DNA of 60,000 bases, from NCBI RefSeq assembly GCF_032854445.1, contig NC_088301.1, positions 57,302,512 through 57,362,511 of the forward strand, in the 5' to 3' direction. Below are positions 12,601-25,497 of this stretch, one piece after another (position 1 is the stretch's first letter; the number at the start of each line of letters is the position of its first letter). The stretch is from Liolophura sinensis (taxonomy: Eukaryota > Mollusca > Polyplacophora > Chitonida > Chitonidae). The notes beneath the pieces were generated by a model, which saw nothing but the letters and a program-made list of their open reading frames with translations, ran no database searches and had not been told where the DNA came from. A program made the translations under genes and the position numbers.

Positions 12601-14916
12601 GTTGAACTCTTTTGTGTGGTGTATATTTGATCTTGCGTATGAATGTTGCGCTTTGGTCTGAGGATGAATAACTGATGTCACACACTTAAACACACTTGCA
12701 CACACGCTTGTGCAAGCAGAGAAAGAAGATAAAATATTCTAGCTGATTTGATGCATACTTTTGCATTTTTTTTTGATTTTACATTTATGGGATAAATAGA
12801 ATCTCCAGTCTGGTGACCCTGTAGTATCAAGTTTATTAAACAAGGGTTAAAACATTTCGTTTGTTTCAAGCCTCAGGGAGAGGTCACCTTTTGGAGATCC
12901 TCTATTTATCTTGATTTACTGCTGATGGTCTAGTAGCCTACAGAAAGGATAATTCTTTGCAAATTTGTCTCCAGTACATGTGCTTCACTGTAGTGGAGCT
13001 AAAGTTTGATGCAGGTCCTGTCATTCCCATCAGCTTTTATAGTTTTTGTCTACAGGGTGAAATGTGATTTTTTCAAAATGGCAGAAATCCCAAAATACAC
13101 TGAACATTTTACTGAAGTAAGGCCTCTACCATTGAACTTAGCTTATCAAATTACATATAAAACACTTGCAAAGGAGTTTCTCAACAAAGAATTTTCAGCA
13201 ACCGTCATTGTTTTTCTCAGTTCTCTTGAAATTTACGGTAAAACTGATTGCCTTATTTGAATTACTTAAAATGGCCTAAAACTGAAAACCAAGTCACACG
13301 CCCTATTAAAAGAAGCTACAGAAGCCTAATTTGCATACAGAAATCAAACTTATTTATTAGCCCTGTTGACTTGATAACAGAACATCTAAGCCTAGCCCAA
13401 TCAGATTAGCAGTTTTGAGAAGGTGATTTTTATAACTTTTTGATAGTTCAAAATGGCTGCCAAAAATCACGAAAATCACAGCTTTTCATATGTTCAGTAC
13501 TATTACTTCTTAGTATGTTACTCTACTTTCTGTAGTTTTGGAGAAATAAGATCTTTAAAAATCCCAACAATTTTTTTCTGCTAGGACAGTATAAACCCTG
13601 TTGGTGTCTCATGCCAATTCTTTTGACACTGGCCTTAGTTCCAGATGGCTCCCTTTGTGGGTAAAGGGACATTATTGTATGACTGCTGTCTCATAACTGA
13701 TTAGTTGTATTGCCCAGTGTGTGTATGTCCCTGCATTGCCTGTTCTCACCTAATGCCAGGTCTTTCATGTGTGCAGGACCCAGACAGAGCTCCTCCACCA
13801 GAACAGCTGTTGCTGAACCACATGGCTCGCTGGAAACTCACCAGGCAAAAGTATGTATAAGGAAGTCACATGCCTCCTGTAAATTTCTATAAACCTGTGT
13901 AAAGATACCTACTTATGACTTACAGTTTCAGCCGAAAAGTATATATAGGCATATAAAGGCATATAAATTTCATAAAATATTACTTTGGTGCTGAACCTTT
14001 TTGAAGATTTTTCCAGTAGGACATTATCCTATGTTCCATACAAATCTCAGAACACCATGGGTGAAATTCTGTTTTGTTTACTGTACTGTCACACATGGTA
14101 CACACTATTCTGCCTGCACACAAGTGTATCACCATCAGTTTGTGCCTGGTAGCAGACCGAAGTAGCGTGTAACATTAGGCTGTACAGTGTTTGGTGAAGC
14201 AGATCAAATGATTAAAACAACATGCAGCAGATATTTATAGATGTATGAGTGCTGAAAAGTTGTATGTATAAAATGCAAACCAAAGTGTTCAGTGCAGTTT
14301 TGACATCGGAATATAATGGGTACATGTACATGCAAGTGTGGTTTTGTATTTTAGACCCTGTCTTACGTACTTAAGCATGCACGAAACCAAGGATATTTCC
14401 GCTTTACATGCGAAATGGTAATGCTACTCTGTACATGTAGTGTATGTGTAATACTGCTTGTAGCTCTAGGATTTTTATAAGAGACAGTCGAGAAGGCTCA
14501 ACACTTCCTAGTCACTTTTTAATGTGTTTTTATGAAATTATTTTATTTAGTTGATTGATGTTCCTCTTACCTCAAGAATGTTTTGCCTAAGGGTGATGGT
14601 TTAAGTGTCTGGTAGGATGAAACAGGCTATGGCCTGGTGGAAACTGTTACCTTCTGTAGTAATACATGTGATGTCACTATTGTGTTTATATGTTTACCCA
14701 GAATATCATAGGAGGGGATCTTCTTAATCTGGCTGTTCTTTCATCAACAGTGTACTGATGTTCCAGTAGCATGGATGTTGTAGCTTATGGGTTGTATGTC
14801 TCTGACATTTTTTCAGGTGGCGAATAGCTTGCAGACAGAATGAAATCCGATTTGCTCCCAGTATGAATCTCTTGCGGGATATGTTTGAACAACAGTGCAA
14901 GAAAAACCTGTCGTAG
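3634..14916 (+). CDS. LIN37: LIN37, MuvB/DREAM complex subunit, eight coding exons
   Basis: LIN37 is a MuvB core subunit that helps the DREAM complex repress cell-cycle genes in quiescent cells. Exons: 3634-3652, 6074-6140, 6973-7020, 8022-8137, 8346-8524, 10640-10774, 13777-13850 and 14817-14916 (stop TAG). They total 738 nt, giving 245 residues; the human protein is about the same length. All junctions are GT-AG and every phase closes. Conserved blocks seen: [15 protein letters not shown] near the N-terminus; a basic segment SRKRKRKDD (possible nuclear localisation signal); [20 protein letters not shown] followed by ICRAWMRN in exon 5, the CRAW region needed for MuvB assembly; RMPSPLT and RIPSPIP Pro-directed motifs in exon 6; and a basic C-terminal tail with [12 protein letters not shown] and [12 protein letters not shown]. 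The start ATG follows acA and encodes MSKNKQ; the first exon is tiny, so the start is slightly less sure than the rest. Confidence 0.95.
3935..3966 (-). repeat. Truncated end of a molluscan interspersed repeat
   Basis: GAGCGAGGCGTAGAACACC followed by an AATAAATAAA-type run is the reverse complement of the start of the repeat seen at 31877 and 58791 (TTTATTTGATTGGTGTTTAAC...). Only about 32 bp remain. It lies in LIN37 intron 1. Confidence 0.5.
4376..4690 (+). repeat. tRNA-derived SINE copy in LIN37 intron 1
   Basis: A tRNA-like head ends in TTGGGAGACCTGAGATCAAA and a pol III B-box-like block. It is followed by CATACCAAAGACTTTAAAA, the same junction found in the SINEs at 15.8 and 17.3 kb (CACCTAAGACTTTAAAA). 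The 3' half (CATGGACTCGCCC, AAGAAGACA, CACCTAATG) matches the element at 25.3 kb. The internal A box is degenerate, so the copy is probably old. Confidence 0.7.
5617..5740. mobile_element. MITE-like element with about 24-bp terminal inverted repeats
   Basis: The left end TTATCGCCATTCACCTGAGG is the imperfect reverse complement of the right end, which reads TTATCACCATTCACTTGAGG on the minus strand; both continue with TGTTT. The termini enclose a 124-bp AT-rich non-coding element in LIN37 intron 1. No transposase is present. The target-site duplication is unclear because the termini themselves begin and end with TTA/TAA. Confidence 0.65.
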
Positions 14917-15848
14917 TTCTCATATTTGTGACGTGTTCATCTCTTTCATAAATGCTTGGGCTTCGGTGTTCCATGCTAGTATGTACCAGCAAATGCATTA
15001 GGAATGAGTATTTATGCAGATGAGAGAAAAGCTTGGATTTATCCTATAGTTCCATTGTGTAAATCCTGAAAAATGGTCAACTGATCCTAAAATCTCTCAT
15101 TCCACCCATCGACAGCATTAGTGATGAAAACCTTTGGCAGAAATATTATAATGAATGTGACATCACACCTCTGCCTGCTCTGACCAATATCAGTGAAATA
15201 TTAACACGTTAATTTGTTTTATTTTTTTTTTCTTTTCAATGAATTCAGTTTTCATTCTTGGAGTGATCAAGATTAAATCAATTCATTTAAAACAACATTG
15301 TTTCATTTTGTGAAAGAGAGTAATAGTGGAAATCTTGTACTATTGTATAGATCAGTAAACTTTAAATGTCTCATGTTATCTCATAATCTTATATTTAATC
15401 ATTGCTGTTTTTGAAGAAGCTGTTGGTAACTATGGGTCCACTTTCACAGACCATTTCTTAAAAAGGATGCAGTAAGGCCACACAGATTATCATACAGATA
15501 TGAAAATCAGTTTTCAGAAGATTCGTTCAAGTGGGCCCAAAGCACTACCATGGTAGCTTTCATCTTCAGTTTATATCTGTTCTACTGTTGTTACTCTTAC
15601 TGCCATAATTAGCTCACCTGTACAACGTTCTGGAATGGCTAATGTCATATCCACACCTACGGTGTCAGTGTCAAGTAGAAGAGAAAGCTAATTTAGGCTA
15701 AATGTTTAGGTTTATATCTCAAAGGTTTGCACTTGTGAAAATCAGAATAACACAAGGATATGTTTTATTGTTTGTTGTTAGCCTGTTGTGTGTTGGAATC
15801 AATGTTAAGATATATGTTAAGGGTGGTATCTTAAAAAAGTACTAACTG
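14917..15848. other. LIN37 3' flank
   Basis: Follows the LIN37 stop codon and must contain its 3' untranslated region. I see no consensus AATAAA close to the stop; a weaker ATTAAA lies near 15272. No other coding sequence is apparent. Confidence 0.5.
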
Positions 15849-16208
15849 ACCCCGCAAGCGCAGTTGGTGGAGGGTCCGTTTCGGAAGCGGTAGATCCAGG
15901 GTCAAACCTGGGTTGAGTCACACCTAAGACTTTAAAAGAGGAAGTTGCAGCTTCCTCGCTTGGATTTAATAAAGGAGATAGTGCAACTATCAGTATAATG
16001 GCAGGGCAGCTTACTTGCCTTGGGTAAGGCGTCTCAGTGAAGCAGCACTAGATAAAAGAGCGGTGGAAATCTGTCCTGCAACAAATAGGCACATTACAAG
16101 CATTCTAAGGATTTCTTTGTAGTCATATGACTGAAAAATTGTTAAGTATGACTTCAAACCCCAAGGCACTCACTCACTCACTTACTTACTCACTCACTCA
16201 CTCACTCC
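15849..16208 (+). repeat. tRNA-derived SINE with (CACT)n tail
   Basis: The head CCCCGCAAGCGCAGTTGG is tRNA-like (A box region) and GGGTCAAACC matches a pol III B box. A conserved body follows (CACCTAAGACTTTAAAAGAG, TTACTTGCCTTGGGTAAGGC, GAAGCAGCACTAGATAAAAG). The 3' end reads TCATATGACTGAAAAATTG, then CCCCAAGGCACTCACTCAC and a CACT/TACT microsatellite. This arrangement is typical of molluscan tRNA-SINEs. It is the most complete copy in the window. Confidence 0.85.
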
Positions 16209-17046
16209 AAAAGTACTGACTGACATTGAAGTGAGATTTTGCATGCATGCACTTAAAACATAGTAATACATGAGAATATTCCATTATTGTGTCTCATCTT
16301 TGTTGTTCGCATGCTTAGTAATGAAACATTGCTTGTGATTGCTGGCCATCAGGCATAATGTGTGAGCTAAAACTAGATGAATTGATCTATTGCGAGTTTT
16401 GCACGTCATCTGTAGTCCATGATGCTTAGATCTGAATTAAAGTAGGCACTGTTGGCATATCTTGAAGTTCTGAAACATTTGTTGACAATGATCATGGTCT
16501 GCAAAGAAATATGTCTCTTTCTGTGACCATGCATTAATATTGTTAAAGACCCAGTTTGGAGTGGAGTGATAAAACAGGCGTGGTATTAAGCTGAAGGATC
16601 TTAACGTTATATCTGATACAGATACACCACTTCTTATCTGAATGAAAGAACATTTAGAATCGGTATTAAATACCAAGGCCCATGCCTGAAATAATTAGTG
16701 ATTCTCATATACGCACACATAGGCCTATATGTAAACCAAGTAGCTATGCCAGGGTGTATACTGCTGTGACTGCATATAAAATGTAATCCCATAGGCACAA
16801 AAGTAAAGCTTTGTGAAAGTGCTGCTGCTGTGCCTTAGAATAGGATAACATCAGTCAACATTCTTAACAATCCACACAGAAGCTCAAGAGGGTTGTTAAA
16901 GGTTGAGAAAAATCTCAGATGGCAGCATGACTATTCTGACGTGAAATAAAAGTCTGGTCAGATCAAATTTCTGCATGTATCTGAGCTGCAGTTCTCTTGG
17001 GACTTTTAGATTTTTTGGCTCAATCATTTGTGAGCAGAAGTTATTT

Positions 17047-17113
17047 GAAGATTTGTACAAATTCCAATATACCTGTAACCTATTTGTTCAAATTCCAATA
17101 TACCTGTAACCAT
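17047..17113 (+). repeat. Two-copy tandem duplication, about 32-bp unit
   Basis: The block CAAATTCCAATATACCTGTA occurs twice in a row, each preceded by TTTGT(A/T). It is a simple local duplication in non-coding DNA. Confidence 0.7.
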
Positions 17114-17254
17114 GTGACCTTTTGAAGTCTTCCCTTGTATACATATTCATTTATCTTGCTAAATGTTTTCAGTATATATCATATTGGCTGTGTGTAGTAT
17201 ATTAAAATGTTTTTAAATGATAAAAACTTGTTTTCAGTCTCTTTGACACTTTCA

Positions 17255-17548
17255 ACCGGCCCCGATAGCACAGTTGGTAGAGGGTCCGCTTTGGGAGCCT
17301 GGTCGAGTCACACCTAAGACTTTAAAAGAGGAAGTTGTAACTTCCTCGCTTGGCGTTTAGCATGAAGGGGAAAGTGCAATGACTGGTTGACTTGTATCAG
17401 TATAGTGACTCAGGTGGGACGGCTTACTTGCCTTCGGTAAGGCGCCTCAGTGAAGCAGCACTAGATAAAAGAGCGGTGAAAATCCGTCCTGCAACAAGGA
17501 GGCACATTGCATGCACTCTAAGGATTCCTTCATCGTCATATGACTTGA
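17255..17548 (+). repeat. Second copy of the tRNA-derived SINE, 3' truncated
   Basis: It begins CGGCCCCGATAGCACAGTTG then GTAGAGGGTCCGC, a good pol III A box, with the B-box-like GGTCGAGTCA. The body matches the 15.8-kb copy closely. It stops at TCATATGACT without the CACT tail. The open frame across it is a by-product of the repeat and not a gene. Confidence 0.82.
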
Positions 17549-18009
17549 CACTTTCCCCAATAGGACTGCCACATAATCTGGATGCATACGAAGTTTAAAA
17601 AATGGTCAAGATGCTCCAGAGATGACATTTAATGGCTATGAACAAAGTCCAGTTTGGCCATTACACCATGTGAATAAATCTGAATCTGCTAAAGTCAGAT
17701 TTTGTGCATTTTTCTAGAGATGTTATACTTGTATGCAGAGTTTCGTAAAAATAATCGGCCACGTAGTTTTAAGAGAAGAAGCTTTGTGCACATGCTTAGT
17801 GATTTTGTGCAAGGGTCCATATGGTCACCAAACTATGTGACCAATAAAAAGTTCTAGGGCGAGATGCGGAACTATAGACATCAGACATTAAATATCTCCA
17901 CAGTTTCACGTGGCAGCCAGTTGCCGCTTTTAAGATTTGGCCCCCACAAAATAATGTAAAAGAATTAAATCCAAACAATAATAAAGCTAGTAACATGCGG
18001 AGGAGAAGC

Positions 18010-18500
18010 TGATATCAGTAATGATGCGAGGACAAGGGGGTCAATCCTCTGTTTCCAGGGATGTCAGGACGAGTGAAGCAAATCCTCAGTTTTCAGTGAT
18101 TTCTGAAACTGAGAGACAATCCTCATTTTCCAGTGATATCAAAAAAGTAGTAGGAATCCTCCGTTTCTAGTGACGTCAGGACGAGAGAAGCTGTCCTCAG
18201 TTTCCAGTGATGTCAGGACGACAGAAACAATCTTCAATTTTCACTGATACCAGGACGGGAGAAGCAATCCTCAATTTCCAGTGATATCAGAACGAGAGAA
18301 GCAATCCTCAGTTTCCATTGAAGTCAAGACGAGAGAAGCAATCCTCAGTTTCCAGTGATATCAGGACGAGAGGAGCAATCCTCAGTTTCCATTGAAGTCA
18401 GGACGAGAGAAGCAATCCTCAGTTTCCAGTGATATCAGGACGAGAGGGGCAATCCTCAGTTTCCACTGAAGTCAGAACGAGAGAAGAAATCCTAATTGCC
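18010..18500 (+). repeat. Minisatellite, about 37-bp unit, 12-13 copies
   Basis: The repeated unit reads GACGAGAGAAGCAATCCTCA followed by GTTTCCAGTGATATCAG. The first copies are more divergent (spacing and base changes) and the central copies are nearly uniform. A two-unit alternation (CAGTGATATCAGGACGAG versus CATTGAAGTCAGGACGAG) appears at 18300-18480. It is not open as a protein. Confidence 0.88.
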
Positions 18501-21500
18501 CTGTAAGGACGAGAGAAACACCACATTTTGCATTGGAACTGCGTTGGGGATAATGGTGCTGTGCATGTGCTTAATTACGCATTAAACATGAAATTTGTAG
18601 ACAACACGCGAAAATACAAATTTTGTACCAGTGCAACTTGCAGATGTTATCAATTTCTAACAACTCTAACCGACGAAATACCCCGTGTTTCTTATACATG
18701 TATACCCCTTGTCATGGATATATAACTGTTTACTATATTAACAGGGCTCCTCGCCGCTTGACGTACTGATGCTGCAGGATAATCGTCTCTGATAATGATG
18801 TGAATATAAATTTGTTAGATTAGCTGAGTAAATTCCTTCAAGAATGCGTGGTGTTTGTAAATAATTGTACACACTAAGTTGATGCATGGATTGCACTTGT
18901 TCAGGGCAATCTGCACAAGCCTACATTTGTACGTGTACGTGGTATATGTATAAACAGTGCACAATTTTATTTACGTTGTTTTATTTGCGTAACACTCCTT
19001 GAATGCTTACCTGTAATAGCGAAGCTTACAGCAGACAATATTTTACATGATCTGCACGTATATTCAGTGTAACCCAATTTCACAACTGTCTATAAACTGT
19101 TTTCGCCCAAAGAAATAATACGTGAGAAAACAGAATGCGGGGTTATCATTTTGTTGCACGGCTTTGCAAATGTACCTCAGCGGGGCGTGCGCAATTGTAC
19201 TGATTCAATTAAACAAGCTTTGACCTCTGCATTAATTAACAGGGTAATTTAGTAAATAAATTATAAATACAATGCACTCAGACGATGGACATTTTCGTAT
19301 CAGATTAAGAGATAAGTTTTTAAAGCACATTTTTATGACTTATAAAAAAATTGCTGAGTTGCATATTTTTTCTTCACTTTTTACGCTTACAGATTTTTAT
19401 TGTTTGTATATTTTTAGCTCATTTTTTAAATGTCTCTTAAGTAATTACATGTATAGTTATTCATTTGTACATGTACACTATCACGTAAACTCAAACGAGT
19501 TGGTAATCGATGCATAATTTTCTCACATGTTAAAACTCATTAATAGTTCTAAACGTAGGGTTTGTTTTCTGGTGATGGTCGACGTTTCTGTGTAAGTAAG
19601 CCTGTTTCCAGTGGTTTAGATCTTAGCACTTCTGAATGGTCACTATGCATGTGTGAGGAGGTTTATATAATGTAGAATAATTAAACCCATGCATTGTTGA
19701 AATTACATCATATATTCATGTGTGAAAGAAGGTTACTATAACATTCATAGAGTGAAACGCACATACACGGATTGATAAACCATAAATTGCTGTGTGCATA
19801 ATAATGTGTTATGTCAGCGGTGACATAATGAATGAATGACTGATTATGGCTTAACGTCACATCGGCAATATTTCAGCCATATCGCGGCGAGAACAAGGTG
19901 AAAAGTGAGAACATCAAAAACAAAACAAAAATGTTCGGACTTATTTAAAGGTGACATAATGTACAGGGTCACTGTGACCCGTTCGTTTTATACTGATTGC
20001 CTTTTAAAGAACGAAAGCTTAGTAGGCTCATATCATCGGAAATGCATGAACATTTATAAATGTGTTCAGTGGCTCTCTCGGACTTATTTTCTGGCTGAAA
20101 GCGGGGAATATAGCTGTTGCTTGAAGCAGATTTGCGACATTAAGTGAAAAAAGTTTCTGTATACTTTTCAATGTCATGTTTTACTTGTGTTGAATAATCA
20201 CGTATCCCTTTTTTTGTAACCATTATTCACCTGATACGGAATTCTGGTAATGGATCGTAAACACTTCAGCATAATATTTGTATCGCCTTCATGCCAATAA
20301 TAGTTTTGTCATGCATTCTTATGTGAAACAAACGCATGTGCCTATTTATACAACCGGTAGAGAGTTCTGGTCCATGACTTCATGTTGATGAAGATTGGCA
20401 AAACGAGCTCTGTTTTTCTCACCATATTCACATAGGCATGGTACTCGGGTAATAAATGTCGTGCTACACTTTGGATTCGTATAGAGCTGATCACATTACC
20501 AAACCAATGATTCTGTGGGCCTTCCAATACCCACGGAATTATTATATATTTGATAGCACACACGTTGTACCATTTTGGAGATCTCGACCAGTATATGTCG
20601 TCAAATACAGCTGCGCCATATACTCCCCGGCCTAATCAATGCATAGGAATTACCTATGCACTCTGTTGCAGATCTGCGACACTCTTCCAATTCCGATTTC
20701 TTGCAGAGAGGTCATGACTTAACTTGTTTGAAAGAGGTGAATGCCCGAGCTTACATGCTTGATCAATCATGCGTGCATAAACCCAAACATGTATGTGTGT
20801 AGAAGCTCTAGACAGTTCTGTGCGTGTAGGTTGGTATTAGATCGAGAAGCTTGGTTACATTTCTGTTCGGAATTTGGGGAATTGACAGGATTACAGTCAG
20901 CATGTAAAAAATACCCAATGATATATTAATATCCGCAAGAGTGTATGTATACTTTGATCGAAACCGTATATCGCAAGCACCTTTATCGGACAGAAGTGTA
21001 AACTGTATGAATTATTTATACTGTCACGTTTAAAGAGTAATAGATACTAAGTAACACTTAAATTCCAGCTGAAAGAAGATCGGTCTACGTTGCTCTCTCT
21101 TTAGATTCTATTGTAACGCTTCTTCTCTTCCACTATATTTGGTTCTCTGTAGAGATGTAAGCATATATGGCCATATTTTAGACCAACAAGGGCATACTGT
21201 CGGAAACTCTGGAATCAAGGAAGGCTCATTAGACAGACAACTGAAGACTATGCCTGAAAATACTTTCATTTATTTTTTTTAGTTTTTTTTTAAAGCGTGG
21301 AAAAGCATTCAAATATTTGAAAACTATGGTTGGCGTTGTGAGCCATACTGGTGGTATCTTGGAACTCTAACGTCGCATCGCCTTTTCTTCCTTATGTTCA
21401 CCAGAAGGAAGGAAGTTTTGGGAACATTATTTCAGTAATCTTTCACTCATGCGTAAACACAGTTATCCCAACATTCAGTGTCGTGATAGAGTTGAAAAAA

Positions 21501-23930
21501 CTTCCTGTTACGTCAGAGTTCCTAACCTCTGATAGTTTGGTCCATAAAGCCCACCTTAGAATTCAAATGTTTGAGCGCCCTTAACTCTTTTCACAAAAGT
21601 CTAAAACAATAAATGAAAGTGTATCTATGTATAGTTTCAAGTGGTCTATTTAATGATGCTTACTTCGATTTTTAGAGGTCTTATCCATTAACTTTGAAAT
21701 AGTTTACTGTGCTAAAATTGTGAACCACATTTGAATTTTTTACTTAAATACCTAGACTTCTTCAAGTCCTAGAAGATAAAATTGAAAATTAGTGTATAAG
21801 TCTACACTCAGGAATAATACCACAAGTTAAGTCTACGTTTGATGTACAAAATAACAAATTCAAATAGAAAAATCGAAAACTGTAGCGGTATCCAGTTTTG
21901 TATAGCATTAGTAGGTAGGTATAGTTGTTGATAATCTTTCATTAGGTGGAAATTTTCCATATGAAATGCATCAAAATGCAATTATCAAACACTTTCGTAA
22001 CGTTGGTGCTGAAAAATATATACTGTTTAATTTTACGGTTAATACGTCACAGAATTCCGAATAAATCTTTAATGGTTCAGTAATTCGAACACTCACATAT
22101 TCCATGCACATAAAACTGTGTTAGAAAGAGCCACACCTGTATTTCATCTACGTATTTATATTCGTCATACAGAAAGTAAATAGAGCATAAAAGTATCGTA
22201 TATGCATAAGCATTAAAACTCGTGTGTCAAACTACTAGATAGGTATATTAATAGTGCAGTGGTATCTTTAATTTCATTGGAGCTTTTTCTGCCAATCGGA
22301 GCTTATTCAGTCGTTATTTCGCACTCGCTCCATGATGACCGGAGGAAAATAGTTCAGACAATAAATGACGCCTACTACATATACAAATATACTTTCTGCA
22401 CGTCATTCATTATTGTGCTGCGGTATCGCTACACACAAACCAGCCGGAAATTGCCGACATTAACCCTGCAGTATATATATATTTGAAAAAAATTTGAAAT
22501 TTAAAAAATATTTAAAATTTGAAAACAACAACAGCCACATCAAAAGTATGCACAACTGCAACAATATATTATGTTTTAAAGATTCAACTACGTTTATACA
22601 CCCGAATATACAACATCCTACGTCGAAAGGGAAGACAATAAACAGAAGACTTTTTAATAGTTTTATATGAAATCTGATGAAGTCATGGTTATCCGGTTTT
22701 TGTGTAAATCTTAGTAATACACTTGGGACTGACAGGACAAAGAAACCGGGATGGTGCAATCACTATTTTTAAAATTATAAACGGTTCAGGAATGAGATAA
22801 TGTATACAAACATTGCTTTAAGCTGAGCACATGTAGATCTTCATTTATGGCATGTGGCCGACTAATAGAGGTTATTTCGTCGTCTTATAGATGTTTTATA
22901 AAACAACGTAACAGAAGCTGAGCACTCATGCATGCTACTTATGTTAGGGGACTTTCTTCGGGGAAAGGTAAAACTATACAAGTGTATTTCATTATGGCAG
23001 GTAATATAATAGACAACACTGTAGACATGAAAAAACAACAGATTAATTAGATTAATCATACCTTAATTAAACCAACAGGATTTCAAAACGCAACTCAGGC
23101 ATGGTCGACATGGGGCGATACAAACGACTAAAATTCTTGACACTCCATGTTTTCTATTCTTCTTCATCGACGGCTTCTTGTCGACGTGGTCATAAAAGCA
23201 GTGGGAGCAAGGGACCCTACAAATTAACTTTCTTAGGCCGGGAATAAATTTGTACTTTACCACCCATAAGCAACAAAAAGCTCCCATAAATTTTGCGTGA
23301 ACAACAAGGAATATACGCGACTTACATTTCAGTGGACTGATAGTGAACACAAAGATATGCCCGAGGTAATGCTGCATCACTGTTAATGACGTCTAGTAAT
23401 GATGTCAGTTAATGCACATATGTAAATTCACCAGCCGTTATGGAATTCAACGAACATGATTTAAAGATACATAGATTTGACATACCATCGATGGTTAAGT
23501 TCTTCTGTTGAATGTGACAAATGCCAAATGCGGCGTATTTCGTACTGTTTCGATTCAAATGTCGTCCATCGGTTAAACTTTTACACAAAAATATCACTTC
23601 TTATTCTGTGTGTCTGCATAACTCCAAGTGGCGATAAACTCTCATCCAATTCAAAATATTGTATACGATGTACTTACAACGGCACCATTTTGAAATCGGT
23701 CATAATCTGTTTTAATTGTCTTTGTAATTGTTCCTTTTAACCGAATTAATTTTTTCTTCGGTTATAAAATTCAGATAAGTCAGTTTGTATTTTAAGGCGA
23801 AGCGGGCATCAAAATACAAATCATCTAAGCAAAAAGTGTCAACGGCAAGTGTGTCAATCGTGTGGCCAACTTACAGATTCAAAGCAACGTGTGACTATGT
23901 TGGCTCAGCGTCATGACTGTCTAATTCCGG
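18501..23930. other. Gene-poor AT-rich stretch
   Basis: About 5.4 kb with only short open frames that show no recognisable domain, signal peptide or splice context. One small molluscan repeat (19828-19897) is listed separately. I see no exon I could defend on either strand, although an unfamiliar short exon could be missed by eye. Confidence 0.5.
19828..19897 (+). repeat. Fragment of a molluscan interspersed repeat
   Basis: GAATGACTGATTATGGCTTA is followed by CGGCAATATTTCAGCCATAT and CGCGGCGAGAACAAGG. This resembles the widespread molluscan element whose usual form reads roughly 'tttacgccgc...agcaatattccagc...atatggcggcgg'. The match is from memory of the pattern and not from a search. Confidence 0.55.
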
Positions 23931-23933
23931 GAC

Positions 23934-24284
23934 CGTATATCCATCGTGTTGAATTAGATTGCCATGTTGGACATATGAACAGTTGCAATCAAAGCGCTGC
24001 TGAGATACATATTTTGTTATCGACAACTGATATTCTAGCATGATACACGATTTGAATACTGATTTCACTGTCGCCTAGAATATACCTTGCGCCTTTTAAA
24101 CATCATTGAAAACTGTTGACTGCTTCTCTTTGCATGATTCCGTCCTATTTTCGTACTTTATATCCTTTCTTAGTTTTTTAATGGTTTGTGTTATACGTCA
24201 TTTTTGGGAATGGGCATTGTGATTATTAACCTGGAACGTCCTTATTGGTTGACGGCTGCATGTTATACAAATGTCGCATAGATG
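23934..24284 (+). repeat. Dispersed repeat family, copy 1
   Basis: About 350 bp that align end to end with 54941-55304 in the same orientation. Shared blocks include ATGAACAGTTGCAATCAAAG, AACTGTTGACTGCTTCTCTT and TCGTACTTTATATCCTTTCT, and CCTGGAACGTCC near the end. No coding potential is seen. Two partial copies lie at 56.2 and 57.0 kb. Confidence 0.8.
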
Positions 24285-25310
24285 TACATATACCAAAACG
24301 GTTTTCACGAAAGAAGTCTTAGCTAAAATATCCCCCCCCCCCCAAAAAAAAAACCAAAACAAAAAACACAGATATGATATACACACCTTGTAGCATAGCA
24401 GATACGATCTAAAGAATTCAATGTACAAACCCGAGATTCAACAGGTACCTCCTGTCTGCTTGTTTTTTTGAAGACAATCGCCTTAACCAACGTAGGCCAC
24501 GGCCCAAACATCTTTGCATGGTACAATAATGAAACATATATTGTCAAGCAATAATTAAAAGTAATGAAACTCGATCCGTAAAGGGTTCCATAAAAAATCC
24601 TTGCATTTATGGATTCGATTACTGTCATTTGTGTGACATTCTCAATATTTTCCCAATCAAAATCCACTAAAGTGCTGAGCATCAGGGATATTAGAAAATA
24701 ATAAGGGACTAGGAGCACAAAATTTAAATTTATAAATTTCAGGGATATACCTGTGGTTTAAGGCCCACGATAGTTTATGATAGTCGTACACATTAGGTGA
24801 ACGAGTCTTACAAAGACCCAGTAGCGGAGATGAAACTCATAAAACTATAGGGAGGAGACTCTTGAGAGAAGAAGCAAAAGCCCCGAATCATACCCAAACA
24901 TGAGCCACAGTTTTCATCGAAGTACCATTACACCTGTGTCTGTATTGATTGAACTTTACCACCAACCTTGACATCATGGTCCATCTGACCTTGAGAGAAG
25001 GTCATCCATGCAAATGCTGAGTTTTCAACTGACCAATGGCTGTTAGGAAATAATCCATGTGTGCATATTATAAGTTAACAGTAAGGAGTTGGAGGGAAAA
25101 CATTAAACAGTAAATAGTTCAGTTCAGTTCTGTTCATTTAGATCTGTAGTGGTTACTGAAAAGTTTCGACCGGGAAATTTCCTATATATCTATCTACTAA
25201 CTAGGCTATATATTCAATGACATCAGCGATGTAGAAATCACCTATGGATATTATATTGTGCTCATATTCGCGACATACCATATTCTTGGATAATTCAAGA
25301 TAAACACCTG

Positions 25311-25497
25311 TTGTCAGTATAATGTGATCGGGTGGGGTGTCATGTCTGGTGTCTTCGACATGATACTTCAGTGGTGGCAGCACTTTGACGACATGGACTC
25401 GCCCTACCACAAGAAGACATAATATATGTACACACACCTAATGGCTCCTCCTCGTCATATCACTAAAAATGTACAATTTTAAACCCCAAGCATTCAT
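25311..25497 (+). repeat. SINE 3' fragment, same subfamily as the 4.4-kb copy
   Basis: TTTGACGACATGGACTCGCC, AAGAAGACATAATATATG and CACACCTAATGGCTCC match the 3' half of the 4376-4690 copy. It ends in TCGTCATATCACTAAAAATG and AAACCCCAAGCATTCA, related to the common SINE tail. The tRNA-like head is missing, as expected of a 5'-truncated insertion. Confidence 0.72.

Noticed and set aside
17392-17598. 68-codon frame
   Set aside because: It lies inside the second tRNA-derived SINE.
23063-23380. 105-codon Cys-containing frame on the minus strand
   Set aside because: Considered as a small secreted Cys-rich protein, but it has no clear signal peptide, no regular Cys pattern and no convincing splice context.
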